The translations under genes and the position numbers were made by a program. The notes below the pieces were generated by a model. The model searched no databases and was not told where the DNA came from. It was given only the letters and a program-made list of their open reading frames with translations. A stretch of 64,000 nucleotides of DNA from Tetradesmus obliquus (taxonomy: Eukaryota > Chlorophyta > Chlorophyceae > Sphaeropleales > Scenedesmaceae), in NCBI GenBank assembly GCA_030272155.1, contig CP126201.1, positions 2,640,501 through 2,704,500 on the forward strand. Reading direction: 5' to 3'. Positions 1-12,296 of this stretch are shown here, piece by piece. How positions within the stretch are numbered: position 1 is the stretch's first letter; each line of letters begins with the position of its first letter.

Positions 1-3000
1 AGCAGCAGCAGCCAGGTCCATCATTGGCACCTCCCTGAACGGCAGCTGCACCAACTTCACTCAGTCTGACTGCCTTGCTTGTGCCCTTGCTGCAGAACCG
101 CCTCCATGTCCTCTGCCTCCCTGGCAGCAGCAGCAACTGGTACTTGCAATTTGAGAGGATAGTTTTTTTCTAAAGCCTACTTTCCTGCTTGTGCTGCAGA
201 ACTGCTTCCATGTCTGCTGCATCCCTGGCAGCAGCAGCAATGTCCTGGTCCGTCACCAACACCTCCCTCAACGGAAGCCGAGCCATTTTCACAGACCGCC
301 TGGAGGGGCGCAACATAACAACCAGCAAGCTGCTCAGCAGGGCTGTAGGGTTCTTTGTGGCGCCCCGGGCTGGGGCGTACAGCTTTGCCATGATTGGTGA
401 CGACCTGTTCCAGCTGCAGGGCACATGGCACAACGTGAGTGGTGTGCATTGCCCCTGCTGTTATGCTTCAAGTATCCTTACCTTTTTCAAATTGCCTGCT
501 GCTTACTCGGGTCCGCTGCTTGGAGTTTTTGCGTTGCAGGATTGGTACGTGTGTTGTGCTTGAGCTACCTGCAAAACCAGCAAGCTGCTCAGCAGGGCTC
601 TAGGGTTCTTTGTTGCGCCATGGGCTGGGGCGTACAGCTTTGGAATGATTGGGGATGACCTGTTTCAGCTGCAGGGCATATAGCACAACGTAAGTGCTGT
701 TCAGCTGCACGTTTGCTGCTGGTTGACACAGGGTTTGCTGCTATGGGAAGGTTTGTAGGGTAGCAAATTTGCGCTGTGCTGCGGCTATGTAAGTAGACAG
801 TAGCGGTTACGTGTCACTGGCCCACCTATAGGTTTGCTGCTGTTATCATAGTGTTGTGTTGCTGCTGGCAGTCTTGCGGATTCTGGCTACTGTTGCGTAC
901 ATATGTATCAACAACTAGAGGTTGTCTCCTGCTGCTGCTGCTGCTGCTGCTCCTGCTCCCTCCCCTGCATCACAATCTCCCTGCAGGGCTTTGGCTAGCA
1001 GCAGTCATATTTCATCACTGCCAAAGGCCCCGCTCTGCAACTGTCACATGCATCTGTTGTAGCATGTTGACGTTAATTTGCTGCTGCTGCTGTTGCTGCT
1101 GCTCTGCAGGGCTGCGGCTGGCAACAGGCAAACCTCATCGGTGCCAAAGGCCCACTCAGCAGCTGGTGTGCTCAGTACGAGTGAAGCTGCAGCAAAAGGC
1201 AGCTGTGGGGACGGGGCTGCTTGCAGCGCCAGCCCTGCAGTACAGCTGCAAGAGGGGCAGCCGCTGCTGCTTGCTGTCAAGCACTGGAATGGTGCAGGAA
1301 TCGGCTCCTGGCAGGTGATTGCCTGTGCTGTCTCCCTTGGGCAGTGGCCCGAACTTTCACACCTAGGGCAGTGACGCAATTATCTTCAGCAATGCACAGC
1401 TGCAGTGCATCACCATCTCTGCATCGCTGCTAACGTGCATTGCACTGGCATCTGATCTCCTGTCCTGCAGGGTTGCTGTGTCAGGCTCCTCTTTCCTTGT
1501 GACGTTGGCATATATGCATCTCACACACTGTCATGCTGTGTTTCTCCACCGACTTTGTTTGCTGCAGGTTGGTGTGCGGGTGCCCAGCAGTGACCCAAGC
1601 TTTTTCAGCATCGCAGAAGTGCAGCGCCTCACCATACCCTACCGCCAGCTGCAGCACCGGCAGCTGCTGAGTGTGCTGTTCAGGCCTCCTGCTGACGCAT
1701 GCATAGAGGTCATTCTCAAAGTGGCCACTGCAGGAACAGCAGATACAGGAAGTGATGCTCAGGGAGCAACAGGTGGCGCAGCAGGGGCTTTGGCTGCTGC
1801 TGCGGGGCCTTCAGCTGCTGCTGCTGGGGCACTAACTGGCGTGCTGGCAAGGCTGAACGACCCTCGGATAGGTGAGTGGGCGTGCCTAGATTCAACAGCT
1901 GTTACGCAGCTGTGCGCTGCGCTTTGTCAGACGAAAAGGCCTTGCAGCAGAAATTCATGTGCAGACAAGCCATGCACTTCAAAGCGTGGTGCATGGCACC
2001 GCATCAACCAGTGCTTGCTGTTGTGCTGCAACTGCTCTGTTACAATGAACATGCTGCTGCTGCTGCGCTGCTGTTGCTGCTGCAGGTGTCAACCTGACCA
2101 TCCGAGGCACTCAGATGCCCACCTTCCCTCCGAACATCAGTGCCACTGCACTACAGGCAGCAGTAGTCAAAGCAGTCAATGGATCAGCAGTTGGAGTTGA
2201 GATCATCCAAAACCCTGCGGTCGGAACGCTGACGTACCGCCTGCTGACCAACCGTACTGCCTTTCCTGATGACCTGTCACCTGCTGGCATCAGCGTCCAG
2301 CTTGTTGTACTGCCTGGCAGCAGCAGTACAAGCGGCAGTACAGCTGGCAGCAGCAGTATGAGTGGCAGTACAATCACAGTCAGCAGCAGTACACCTCCCT
2401 ACACCTGCCTGAAACTTGGCACTGAAGCCTGGATAGTGACCTACCTCAATGCAGATGGCAGCAACAGCAGCATGACAGTGTATGAGGAGGTGTGGCAAAA
2501 CATAACTGTCTCTCCTGATGATGCCGCCACCACCACCAACGCCAGCAGCAGTGATCCTGCAGCCAGTACAACACCTACAAGTCCGCCTGTAGCAGACGGT
2601 ATTGTTGTTGATGTTCCGGCGGCTATTGATGCAGAGTGTCATGCGGAAATGGGGTACACTGCCGAGAAAGGGACACAGGCAGGTGTTGCACTGGACTGGA
2701 CAGGGAGGGATCAGGCGCACTGGATTGGACGCAGTGGCCTCCTTGGTACTCAACACAATCCTAGCAGCAGTGAGGGATATGCAGGCAGAATGCAGCAATG
2801 CAGGATTGCACTGGCTGGTTAGTAACAGAATAACATAACACACAGACAAGACAGGACAAGGAGCTACACCGTAGACAAGAACAAGAGGTAGCGACTGCCA
2901 GATTCACGTAACAAGTTGACAGTACAGCAGCAGACACAGCAGCTGTACTCTACCAGCAAACAGCGCAGATCAAGCGGAGCTGCGCTGCACACTGGGGCAG

Positions 3001-5985
3001 GGTCATAAACAAGCAGTGAAATGCAGGGGCTCTGACTGCACGATACCACTCTAGCAAGGTGACACACTGCAGCAGATCGACTGTAGAGATCTGCCGCAGT
3101 ACCTGACACTGACAATGACACTGAAGAACAAACAAGACTGACGCAGCACTGTCACACCAACCGTGGAGAGAACCAGACAAGAAGAAGCAGTTGACCGAAG
3201 GACCAGAAGACTCGACAAGCCAGACACCACTGAGCACTGCGTGCAGCAGACAACAGTGATGTCAAAAACACACAGAGGGAGAGATCTACTAAGCACAGCA
3301 CAGAACAGGCTGCGGGCAGCACAGCAGAAGATGATCTGCTGCACTCAAGACAAAGGCAATGCAACTAAGCAGGTTTAGACGGTGCTGTGCCTGCAAACTG
3401 GCCTACACAGGGAAGGTATTACGAGCAACCTGTGTGGCAGTAAGATGGTACAAAGATCTGACAGTGCTGGGTCTGGATTAAGCCCAAATTGAGAGAGAGA
3501 CAAGTTGAGAAACAGCAGCTGTGCACTTGCTGACCAAACAGTACGGATAGAAGCATCTGCTGGCTGGCAGTCTGGCTCAGAATAGGCCTTTTGACAGGGA
3601 GGCATTACGAATAACCTGCTGACTGCCGATACAGCTGATGCGAGAGAAATCAAGCTGCACAGCAAGGGCTGTTATGGCGCTTGCCGCACCGTCCAGCTAC
3701 TGGACACAAAAACCCACGTACCGGCCTGCCCAATACCGTAGGCCGAAGCACGCTATCGTAAATGAGGTTGGTACTGCAATATGCAGGAGCATCGATACAC
3801 AGGAGTGGTGTAATTAGTTGTTGGGCCGGGTTGCTGTCTCTCCTTATATAGGCAGCAACCCACCGACATTGAATTACTCGCAGGCCTCCTGTCGGTTCGC
3901 TCTCCAGCTTCCTCTTTGGATTAAGTCAGCTTCCGCGTCCGATAGGCTTAAACCCAAAGACAAGCTTCCGCTACCCATTCCAACTAATTACACCAATCCT
4001 GTGTATCGATGCTCCTGCGTATTGTAGTACCAACCTCTTTTACGCTAGCGTGCTTCGGCCTACGGTATTGTGCAGGCCGGTACGTGGGTTTTTGTGTCCA
4101 GTAGCTGGACGGTGCGGCAAGCGCCATAGTGGTAGCTGAGACGTCCAGCTACTGGACACTGAGACGTCCAGCTACTGGACACAAAAACCCACGTACCGGC
4201 CTGCACAATACCGTAGGCCGAAGCACGCTAGCGTAAAGGAGGTTGGTACTACAATACGCAGGAGCATCGATACACAGGATTGGTGTAATTAGTTGTTGGG
4301 CCGGGTTGCTGTCTCTCCTTATATAGGCAGCAACCCACCGACATTGAATTACTCGCAGGCCTCCTGTCGGTTCGCTTTCCAGCTTCCTCTTTGGATTAAG
4401 TCAGCTTCCGCGTCCGATAGGCTTAAACCCAAAGACAAGCTTCCGCTACCCATTCCTGAGCTGCGTTGACCTCGGTCCAATGTATCCCTTTACTGCCTAG
4501 TCAGACAGTGGTGTGCCACAGGCGGACAGTCTGAGACCAGAAGTTAAGGGAGGGAACACCGTAGAACACGCTGCACACTCTTGCATCCATGCTTCCATGC
4601 ACTGAAGCCCCTACTCTGGGAACAGATGCTGGGTGGAGTGAGTCAGGACTACTGTGACTGTGTCCTCCCAGCGTCTGTCCACGTCAAGTAGAGTGTGCTG
4701 CCTTGGCACTTGCAAGGATGACAATGCTGTCTCTGTCACATGCTGCAGCACCATGACACCCTCCCCTCTCTATCGTCACACGCATGCTCTTGCGGCGGCT
4801 GTTGATAGCACCTGAACCACCGCCTCCCACCCTTGTCCCTCTTGCTTACATGTGCCCAGGAGCAACCTTTGCACTGCCAACTGCATGTACGCTGCATGTA
4901 CTGCCCTGCTGCACTGGCCAGCAGTGCAACAGAGAGGCATGCTTGTGGCGTGCCACTGCTTCACCCATCACACCTGTGCACGTGCATCCAGCAACATGTG
5001 CTCAGCATCCTCCCGTAACGTGCACTTTGACCTGCTGCTGCTGCTGCCCCAATAGCAAGGACACCAGCATGTGGCGTGACGCCTGCCTTGCTGGTGCAAC
5101 TTTGGAGGTGGTAGCCGATCTTGACAATGGCGATGATGTCACGTTTGGCCACCACTTTCAAAGCTGCACCTCCATGCATGCACACAGCATGACACAACAC
5201 ACATTTGCATTGGTATATTGTTTATACATGTGGGTCCTGGCACAATCTTGGATGGTATGAGCTACAACGTTGTTAACAGGTTGAACACAAGGTCTGAGAC
5301 CAGAAAAGGAGAGTGAGCACCGCAAAACACAATGCACACCCTTGAGCACCAATTCTCTCATGTTATATTCAGAGACGTCTTTTCGTTTGTTATAACCAGA
5401 GACGTCTTTTATTGGTATATTGAATCCTTTGCACACATACTGCCATGCTGCCGCTGCTGCTACGGCTGCTGCTGCTGCTGGTGCAGCTGCTGCTGCTGCT
5501 GCTGCTGCTGCTTTGCAGCAAAGAAGCCTACGTGTGGCGGGACGGTTACCTCACTGGCCACTCCTGGATAATCTGCTGGCCAGCAGAGGCCTAGGATGCA
5601 GTGACACATATGCACCGAGCAACAAGTTGACATTTGCAGTCGAATAATTGCATGCACACTGACCTGCTGTTGTTGTCGTTGCTGTTCCTTTGCAGCAAAG
5701 AAGCCTGCCTGTGGCGTGACGGCTACCTCACTGGCCGCTCTTGGGTCATCTCATGGCCAGTAGAGGCCCGAGATGCAGTGACACATTTCACTGCAAACCC
5801 TGAACCTGGCGGCTATGCCCCTGGCTACATGATGACATCAGCTGGGCTGCTCAACCTGGCCAGCCCGCCGCTTTCAGGCGCTGTTGCCGTGGGGTTTGGG
5901 GCTTCCTGCGCCACGGTGGAGCTGCGAGTGATCGAGTCTGCGTATGGGCTGGCTAACAAGCTGAACAGCATGCCGGGCGTCAAAG
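1..5985 (+). CDS. PA14-domain (fibrocystin/PKHD1L1-like) protein, 5' partial, multi-exon
   Basis: Supportable exons are 200-434, one ending about 1312 (start uncertain, 1108-1248), 1568-1871, one starting at 2086 and open to 2820, and 5696-5985. The first carries GFFVAPRAGAYSFAMIGDD, which resembles the core of PA14 domains as found in fibrocystin-like proteins. The exon ending at 1312 contributes a PA14-like closing strand (VQLQEGQPLLLAVKHWNG). Exon 1568 joins it in phase and continues VGVRVPSSD. The exon from 2086 is rich in Ser/Thr/Asn with several N-glycosylation sequons, as in an extracellular protein. The last exon encodes a Trp/Gly-rich domain (about 96 aa) starting KEACLWRDGYLTGRSW. 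The gene begins left of the window, and its 3' end after 5985 was not found. Function is probably cell-surface carbohydrate binding or adhesion (inference). The exon structure between 2500 and 5696 is unresolved because a foldback element and exon echoes lie there. Confidence 0.5.
572..691 (+). repeat. Exon echo of the PA14 exon
   Basis: Direct partial copy of the 3' half of exon 200-434, followed by its own GTAAGT donor at 692. It has diverged and carries an in-frame TAG near its end, so it cannot replace the real exon. A second, 5'-end copy lies at about 94-137 and a further fragment at 1-55. Confidence 0.75.
2840..3672. other. Low-complexity intronic or intergenic stretch
   Basis: CA/GA-rich sequence (repeated ACAAG and CAGCA words) without a convincing exon on either strand. 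Two related words, GGGAAGGTATTACGAGCAAC near 3410 and GGGAGGCATTACGAATAAC near 3598, suggest an old internal duplication. The ORFs here look like products of base composition. Confidence 0.4.
3673..4128. mobile_element. Foldback (MITE-like) element with ~148-bp terminal inverted repeats
   Basis: Left arm 3673-3820 is repeated as an inverted copy at 3981-4128, with only scattered mismatches, around a 160-bp centre (3821-3980). The arm begins TATGGCGCTTGCCGCACC and contains the near palindrome GTCCAGCTACTGGAC. The centre holds a TATATAG motif between short inverted GGGTTGCTG/CAGCAACCC words. No ORF of transposase type is present, so it would be a non-autonomous foldback element. No clear target-site duplication was seen. 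Confidence 0.75.
4143..4456 (+). mobile_element. Second, truncated copy of the foldback element
   Basis: Left arm and centre of the 3673-4128 element repeated in direct orientation with few changes. It lacks the outer TATGGCGC segment and the whole right arm; similarity stops at 4456. It is preceded by two tandem copies of GTCCAGCTACTGGACAC (from 4143 and from 4166, with a GAGAC linker). Confidence 0.75.
4921..5610 (+). repeat. Three decayed echoes of the PA14-gene exon 5696-5985
   Basis: Segments near 4925-4960, 5056-5120 and 5515-5605 repeat the 5' part of the exon at 5696, keeping GCAG acceptor-like sequence and the LWRD...T-type start (for example VWRDGYLTGHSW-like at 5530). They carry frame breaks. 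All lie upstream of the real exon and keep the acceptor side. Confidence 0.6.
5225..5288 (+). repeat. Dispersed ~60-bp repeat, copy a
   Basis: Begins TACATGTGGGTCCTGGCAC and ends with a CAGGTTGAACACA-like tail. The same unit occurs at 26509-26573 (-), 30315-30376 (-), 34039-34090 (+) and 34986-35040 (+). Function is unknown. Confidence 0.65.
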
Positions 5986-6703
5986 GTGAGCAGTGAACAG
6001 AGGTTTAGCAGTGGTCTTACAGTGTATCTGGGGTTTGCTGTAGTTGAGTAGAGCTAGGAGTTTGAAAGTCAGCATATGAACTGCCCAACAGCTCAACATC
6101 TTGCCAGTCATCAGGGGTAAGGGTCAGCGAGGTTTGGGCAATCTTGTTGTGACGAGTTTTGGGGGTGTTTCAGTCCTGGGAGGACAACATGCAGTAGGAT
6201 GTGCAGCAGCATTGTTGAGATCTGTGCGGCCGTCGCTTCCTTTTGTGTGACTACGGTAGATAGACACTCACACTCACAGCAAAGCCCTATCACGCCGTGG
6301 AACAATGCCGAACGCTCACAACAATGAATACTGCTTGTCATTCTTTTGAAAGCGCGAAACTACAGGGCTGCAGGGAGCTCAGGCCGTGGCTGCCAGCCTG
6401 TGCACCAACCAATCGTTTCGTCTTCCCAAGCATCTGACATGCCCGTCAGCCTAGGGTGTGTGAAGACGACTTCAACCTGCTCACTGCTGAGTCGGTGCTG
6501 AGAGGATCAAAGGTTAGCCCATAAAACTCAAGTTGAGGGCATGTTACAACACATTTGGTGTGTTGGAGAGAAGGCTGATACCTGCACGTGCTTCCCATGC
6601 AAGCACTGCTGGCACCTGTTGTGATTTCTGGACAGCGTAGTAGCAGCGAAGCAAAACAGAAACCCACCCCACAAGCCTCCATCTGCCACTTCCTTAAGCG
6701 TCA

Positions 6704-7454
6704 AAAATGACGAATTCTAGACAAAGCCAGGGTCCCGAAGGACGCTGTTAATGCACAGCTGCGCACCTTCATGCAATGCTTGTCCAGACGACCCCCGCCA
6801 AAGTCCCCTGGCACTCCATGGCATACTGTGCTAGCACACGTAGACGTCCCCTGCCATCCTAGAACATGCTTTCCAACATACCAGCACTGTTGAAAGCAAA
6901 CCAATAAGTGTGCTTGTCCAACAACAGGATGCAGCAACTAATGTCATAGGAGATCAAGCAATCCTGTCACTCCGTAGACAGTGTGACTTCATTGTGTGAC
7001 AGTTTGTGTGCAGGTGCAACTGTTCAAGGCGAACACGGGGCAGCCTGTGGTTCCATGCGGCACAGCACATATGCCATTCCTGCTACACACATATTGACAA
7101 AATGACAGCTGGAACAACCCCTACGATGTCAGTACCTTGGTTATAAAAATTGATTGTTGAGTTCACAAAATTGGAGTATGCTGTGGATGCGTGGACTCCA
7201 CAATATCAATCACAAGTGAAAGCACATGGCTGCAGTGCCAACATCCGCACAGCTTGAGCCTGAAGGTTTCGCCCTAGAATATTCAACAACCAGGCCCACT
7301 GCCATTGTGCCCACTGCACATGTGCCCACTATGGCACGTTCGCAAGAACCCACACTGTGCACGTGCAAGCAACTGCAGCTCCACTGACACTGGCAGGCCT
7401 ACAGCTGCACTGCCGCCGCTAGTACACAACGCTTTGTCTAGAATTCGTCATTTT
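6704..7454. mobile_element. Possible short-TIR element (24-bp perfect inverted pair)
   Basis: 6704-6727 and 7431-7454 are exact reverse complements (AAAATGACGAATTCTAGACA then AAGC). A third copy, with one or two changes, is at about 28028-28050. The right copy alone is flanked by TACACAA on both sides, which would also fit a separate tiny insertion. The 700 bp between the pair has no recognisable ORF. Confidence 0.4.
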
Positions 7455-7593
7455 ACACAATCTTTGATGGCCGCAGTCCTCAGTCAACCCACGCTGTGCA
7501 TGTGCAAGCTGAGCAGCAGCTCCGACACTGGCAGGCCTACAGCTGCACTGCCGGCGCTAACACTACACACTTTTTGATGGCCGCAATCCTCAG
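7340..7593 (-). repeat. Tandem echoes of the 3' end of the BTB gene
   Basis: Two extra direct copies of a ~115-bp unit (CCCACGCTGTGCATGTGCAA and following bases) lie downstream of the BTB stop. The third copy is the coding end itself at 7594-7630. The 24-bp TIR-like motif sits at the junction of the outer two copies only. Confidence 0.65.
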
Positions 7594-9296
7594 TCAGCCC
7601 ACGCTGTGCATGTGCAAGCTGAGCAGCAGCTCCCCAGCAGTTGGCAGGCCCTTGGCAGCCCACGCCGCCTCATCCCAGCCGCCAGCAGCAGACATCGTGC
7701 CTACCCTGAAGAAATTACTGGGCCCACACCCATTCACTGAGCCATCATCACATGTTGCTTTTCGACTTCTTGCGCCGCGGCACCCGAACGTAGCCGAAAA
7801 CGCGCGGAAGATGTCATGCGGCGCCTCGCAACTCTCGGCAAGCAGCTCGATTCTGACCCCCGCCGCGCCGTTCCTAGGTTGATGCGGCTTGCAGCGCACC
7901 CCTAGCCTCCACGCAACACCTCCTAAAGGTGGAGTGCTGGCAGGGCTTGTCAGCCTCACCTGCTTGTTTCCTGCAAAGCTCTCCCTGCAGGCAGCTGCTA
8001 GCTGCTCCACTGGCAGCCGCCAGTGCATGCGCACGCCGTCTGTCGCGACCAGCTGCCGGACACCACGGCCCCAGCTGTCTGGCGCTCCACGAATTTGCGC
8101 CAGTGCATCTGCTGTCACGCCGTTGCCGGGTACAATAAGCCTGTATGACACAAGCCGGCTTATCGGTGCAACGAGGCTGTTCATCAGCAGGTTGTGGCCA
8201 GCGCTGAGCACTTGGTTAGCCAATGCCGAGCGCGTCAGGTGAGGCGCACGCACCAGCAGCGCCAAAGCATCCCTGGCTGCCTGCCTGCCCGGCTGAAGGG
8301 CCTTAACATATTTTGTGGCTGTATACAGAACTGTGTCCTCTGACGCCACACGCAAGTCATCTGAGCTCAGCAGCAGCTGCACAGCTGGCAGCGGCAGCTG
8401 CAGCAGCAGCGCCTGCAGCTGCTCGTCCCTCCACACTGCCTCCAGGTCCCCAAGCACTGCCAGCAGCATGCGCTGCACCCTGGTGCCCCTGTCGGCTGCG
8501 AGGATGGCTGCAAGGTCGGTCAAGGCAGCATCACAGCAGCTAGCGTGCTGAACCACAGGCAGCAGCAGCGGCTGCAGGCAGGCTGGCCAGAGTGCCTGGC
8601 TTGCCAATGCTTCCAGTGCTGCTGCTGACAATTGCTGTCCCTCTTCTACTTGTTCTGCAGCCGTTCTCAGAGCATCCACTGCAAACTGAGCAACTCTTGG
8701 TGCACCCAGCCTGTCTGCAATGACAGCAGCATCCACCAGCTGCTGCTGCTGTAAGCTGCTGAGCGCGTCACGCACATTATACAGCGCTGCGATCACTGCC
8801 TCTGCTGCTGGCAGCTGCTCTTCGCTGTCAATAGGCAGATGCAACTTGGGCCGGCTGCTGCCAGCTGCTGCTGCTGCATCACGTCCAGGACTGCTGTTTG
8901 CATCAGTGGCTGCCCATGCTTGCTGCGCCTGTAGTGCAGTGACACAGCGCAAGGTTGAGGCAGGGCAGCTAGCTGCAGATCAGACTGTTTTGTGTACTTG
9001 CCAAGGCCTGGCCTGATTCAGTCCGTGCCCTGCATAACGCTTGTGTACCTCACCTGAGTCTTGAAGTAGTCGGTTCCGAAAAGAACCAGGCGGTGAGCTG
9101 GGAACTGGACTAACACTTTATCTTCTCCTGCTGCTGCTGGCTCTGCTGCATGCCTGGCGCGCTTCGCAGGTCTCTCCGTGTCCTCATCTTCTTGCTCAAG
9201 TTCTTGCTGAGGCTCAGGTTTGTGCAACTTTATTATCAACGTGACATCGGAGAGCTCTTCTTGCCTGTAGTAGCAGTCTAAGTGATCCAGCTGCAT
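7594..9296 (-). CDS. BTB/POZ domain protein
   Basis: Two exons: 9054-9296 and 7594-8928. They join in phase (CAG/GTGAGG donor, CTACAG acceptor) to give 525 aa. Residues ~15-80 form a BTB/POZ start: LSDVTLII, then an acidic insert, then FPAHRLVLFGTDYFKTQ. The middle is alpha-helical and Leu/Ala/Gln-rich, as in the BACK region of BTB adaptors. The C-terminal ~200 residues look like a beta-rich domain (VRMHWRLPVEQL, GVAWRLGVRCKPH). BTB proteins of this build usually recruit substrates to CUL3 ubiquitin ligases (family knowledge); the substrate cannot be told. I chose the ATG at 9296; the frame is open to 9356 but has no earlier ATG. It is divergent from the ViaA-like gene, 374 bp away. Confidence 0.75.
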
Positions 9297-9670
9297 GACT
9301 GAGCTTGCGTACTGATTTGAACGCGTTGTGTTGCAAAAACAAGGTCTTGGACTCAAGAAACAGGGATGTGACCAGGGCTCGTGTTCCTTGTCAGCCTCAT
9401 GGCGATGCCAACACTAACAGCAAAGCCCTACGCTGCCGAATCAAAGCGTGGACGATGCCGTACGCTTAAACATTACCTGCATCGACCTTTCTTCACATAG
9501 TTGTAAATGCGTCAAGGCTGAACAGCTGGCTTACCACGATCTGCTGAACGCTCACTTGGCCAGTGGCACTTGCTCCCTTCGTCACACTGCTGCTGCACGA
9601 ACCTATGGCTGTAATACTGGACACCTAAATCGTTTTTTTAGACAGTTAGGACTGTAGTTCAGCTGTCAGC
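9297..9670. promoter_or_regulatory. Shared divergent upstream region (BTB / ViaA-like)
   Basis: 374 bp between two start codons facing away from each other, so both promoters should lie here. No TATA box was seen. A stretch at 9411-9440 (CAGCAAAGCCCTACGCTGCC) resembles one at 6279-6300. Confidence 0.35.
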
Positions 9671-10962
9671 ATGCTCGTGCGGTGTGGGCAGGGTCGCCCA
9701 AGCAGTGCAGTGCAGCAGCAGCAGCAGCAGCGGCAGCAGCAGCTGTCAAGACCATGCAGGCCACGCTTGTTGCTGCCAAGGCCAGTGAGGAATTTCAGGG
9801 CTGCTGCGAGCCGCAGATCGTTGCTAGTAAGGGCGAACTATGACAACTTTAATACGGAGTGAGTGCACGACTGGCACTCGACCTGCTGCAGCTGTGCACA
9901 CAAATCATATCAGCACCACATCACTCAGTAGTTGCATCAGCACCTGGGGGCTGGCAGCAATGCTGCTGTTTGGAACCACCCAAACTTCACAGGCGTCGCA
10001 GCAGCAGCTACCACTGTGTGCACATGTAGGTTGCGGCGTCACAGCAACTGCCCAATGACAGCTGCACCACTTGAAACCAACTCTTTGCAACTGCTGCTGC
10101 TGCTGCTGCTGCTGGTGGTGTTAAACCCATGTTCAACTCATGTTTGACCCATGTTTGACTCGTTTTTCTGGCAGCCTGCTGGGTCCACACTTCCACAATC
10201 GTGCTCGCATCAGTGAGGAGGTCATGCAGTCGCTCATGGAGCTGCCAGGCACCACCGGCATTGCTGAGCTGCGGCAGAGAGCGGAGGACCTGACAACGTG
10301 GAAGATCAGCCTGCAGCGAGGGTGGGTACATCAATGCATGTGTTGAACTCTACGTAAGCACCCGGACAGTATACTTGGGCTGGTTTGTGTAGCTTGTGGC
10401 ACCAGTTAGCACAAGGAACTGTGTGTAGGCAGCGTGCAAACAGCAGCAGCCGCCATTCAAATTCAGTCCGCAGTCGCTCATGGAGCTGCCGGGCACGACT
10501 GGCATTGCACAGCTGCGGCAGCGAGCAGAGGACTTGACCACTTGGAAGATCAGCCTGCAGCGAGGGTATGTTCCTTTTGTTTGCAGTATGGCTCTTCTCA
10601 GTTTTAAGCAGTATGCTTGAGCTTGGGTGGCAAAGTGTTGCCTGGCACTGCCTGCACAAGCAACTTGTGGTGTGCTGCTTGGGTTTTTTTACAAAGAGCA
10701 GCTGCCAGCGGCATGGAGCTGCCTGCAGGCAGCACGCAGCACCGGCAGCTGTCATATGATCAGCCATTTGATGACTGGCAGCTGTCCCTGGCGTGCTAGT
10801 GTGGCACGCAAGTGCACACATTTGCTTGAGACTCGGGTGTGTGCTGCATCGCTGCTGCTGCTGCTGCTGCTGCCTGCAGGGTGCTCCCTGAGCCCGAGCA
10901 GGTCAACTGGCCAGTGGAGCCCTTCAAGACAAAGTTCATCGTGAGCCATTAGGTGCAAGCAC

Positions 10963-11008
<46 letters not shown>

Positions 11009-12259
11009 CCAGCATTGATAAGGAGTAGCTGGTCCGCCGTGTTGGGCAGGCAGCATGAGCGCTAGCAACAGCGACAGTGGCAGCAGCACGCTCTTGCTGC
11101 AACTCTACTCAGAAGTATTGCCAGCCGTATTGCCACGCCGAGCAGCCGCAGCGGCAGTTGCGGATGGCACAATGCTGAGGAGTAGCCAGGTGCCTTCAGC
11201 AGCTCCTCAACACACTGAGAATCCGTGCTGTGCTGTCATTGCAGGACGCGCTGCGTGCACTTGAGATGCCCCGCTTCACGCGGCGCTACCCTGTGGTGCT
11301 GGAGACGCTCATGAAGCAGATGCTGGCCATGGTGCACGTGAGTGGCGGTGGAATGTTGGTTCAGTGTTTGTAGGCAGGCTGCATACTGTTTGTACCCAAT
11401 GGGTGGTGCTGGAGACGCTGACGCAGCAGATGCTGGCCATGGTGCACGTGAGTGGCGGTGCAATGTTCTGATCGCAGGGCGTTGCGCAAGCAGGCTGCAT
11501 GTGTAGCAAAATCAGCCAGTGATGCTAGAGACGCTGATGAAGCAGATGCTGGCATTGGTGCATGTGTGTGGGCAGCATCTCTTGTGTGAGCTGGCGCGGT
11601 GCTTGCACATCTCATGCTGTTCGGCCATTGTCGTCTGCTTAACAGGATTGGGCCAAGCAGCATGCACAGTCGCGCATGTGTGCACGATGTCACGATGCGC
11701 GCAAGGCGTTTGCAACTTGTCATGTATCTTGCAGGACTTTGAGCTGAAGCTGCTGGAAGCTGAGGCCAAGCAGAAGCAGCAGCAGCGCCCGCCTCCGCAG
11801 CAGCAGGCGCAGCCGTCGCAGCAGGGCCAGCAGCAGGATGAGCCCGGGGACCAGGATCAGGAGCAGCAGGGTGAGGAGGGGCAGGAGGGAGGTGCTGAAC
11901 AGAGCCAGGAGCTGACGCAAGAGATGCTGGAAGAGGTGCGGCGTTCAAACAAGTGCTGTTGTTTGACCAGGTTGACCAATCAGACAAGTTTGACCAATGA
12001 CCAGTGTGACCGTGCTGTATTAAAAGGTAGTTGTGCTCTTAAGTGGACAGCGATTGAATCCTCAGACAAATGTGTGAATGTTAGTTGTGTTTGGAACAGA
12101 TCTACAGGGGTGGAGCGAGCCAGCCTGCTACTGATGCAGCTGGCTCTGCACCTGCCACTGACATACTCCAACACTAAGCAGGACCAGCAGGGGGCCCTGC
12201 CACCTCACATACGCTGCTGCCACTCCATACTCACTGCTGCTGCCGCTTCATACTCACTG

Positions 12260-12296
<37 letters not shown>

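Larger units (their letters stand above)
5986..7593. other. Intron or intergenic DNA between the PA14 and BTB genes
   Basis: No exon could be supported. It contains a 24-bp inverted pair (6704-6727 and 7431-7454) and decayed copies of the 3' end of the BTB gene (7340-7593). Confidence 0.4.

Noticed and set aside
2840..3660. Minus-strand Cys/Ser/Val-rich ORFs as a gene
   Set aside because: Several overlapping frames are open only because the plus strand is CA/GA-rich. No domain, no consistent splice sites.
3821..3980. LTR retrotransposon promoter (TATATAG) and solo LTR
   Set aside because: The flanking copies are inverted, not direct, and no TG...CA ends or primer-binding site were seen; a foldback element fits better.
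10474..10566. Mutually exclusive alternative exon 2 of the ViaA-like gene
   Set aside because: The copy is well kept, but from its visible CCGCAG acceptor it joins out of phase with both possible upstream exons, so it is listed as an echo instead.
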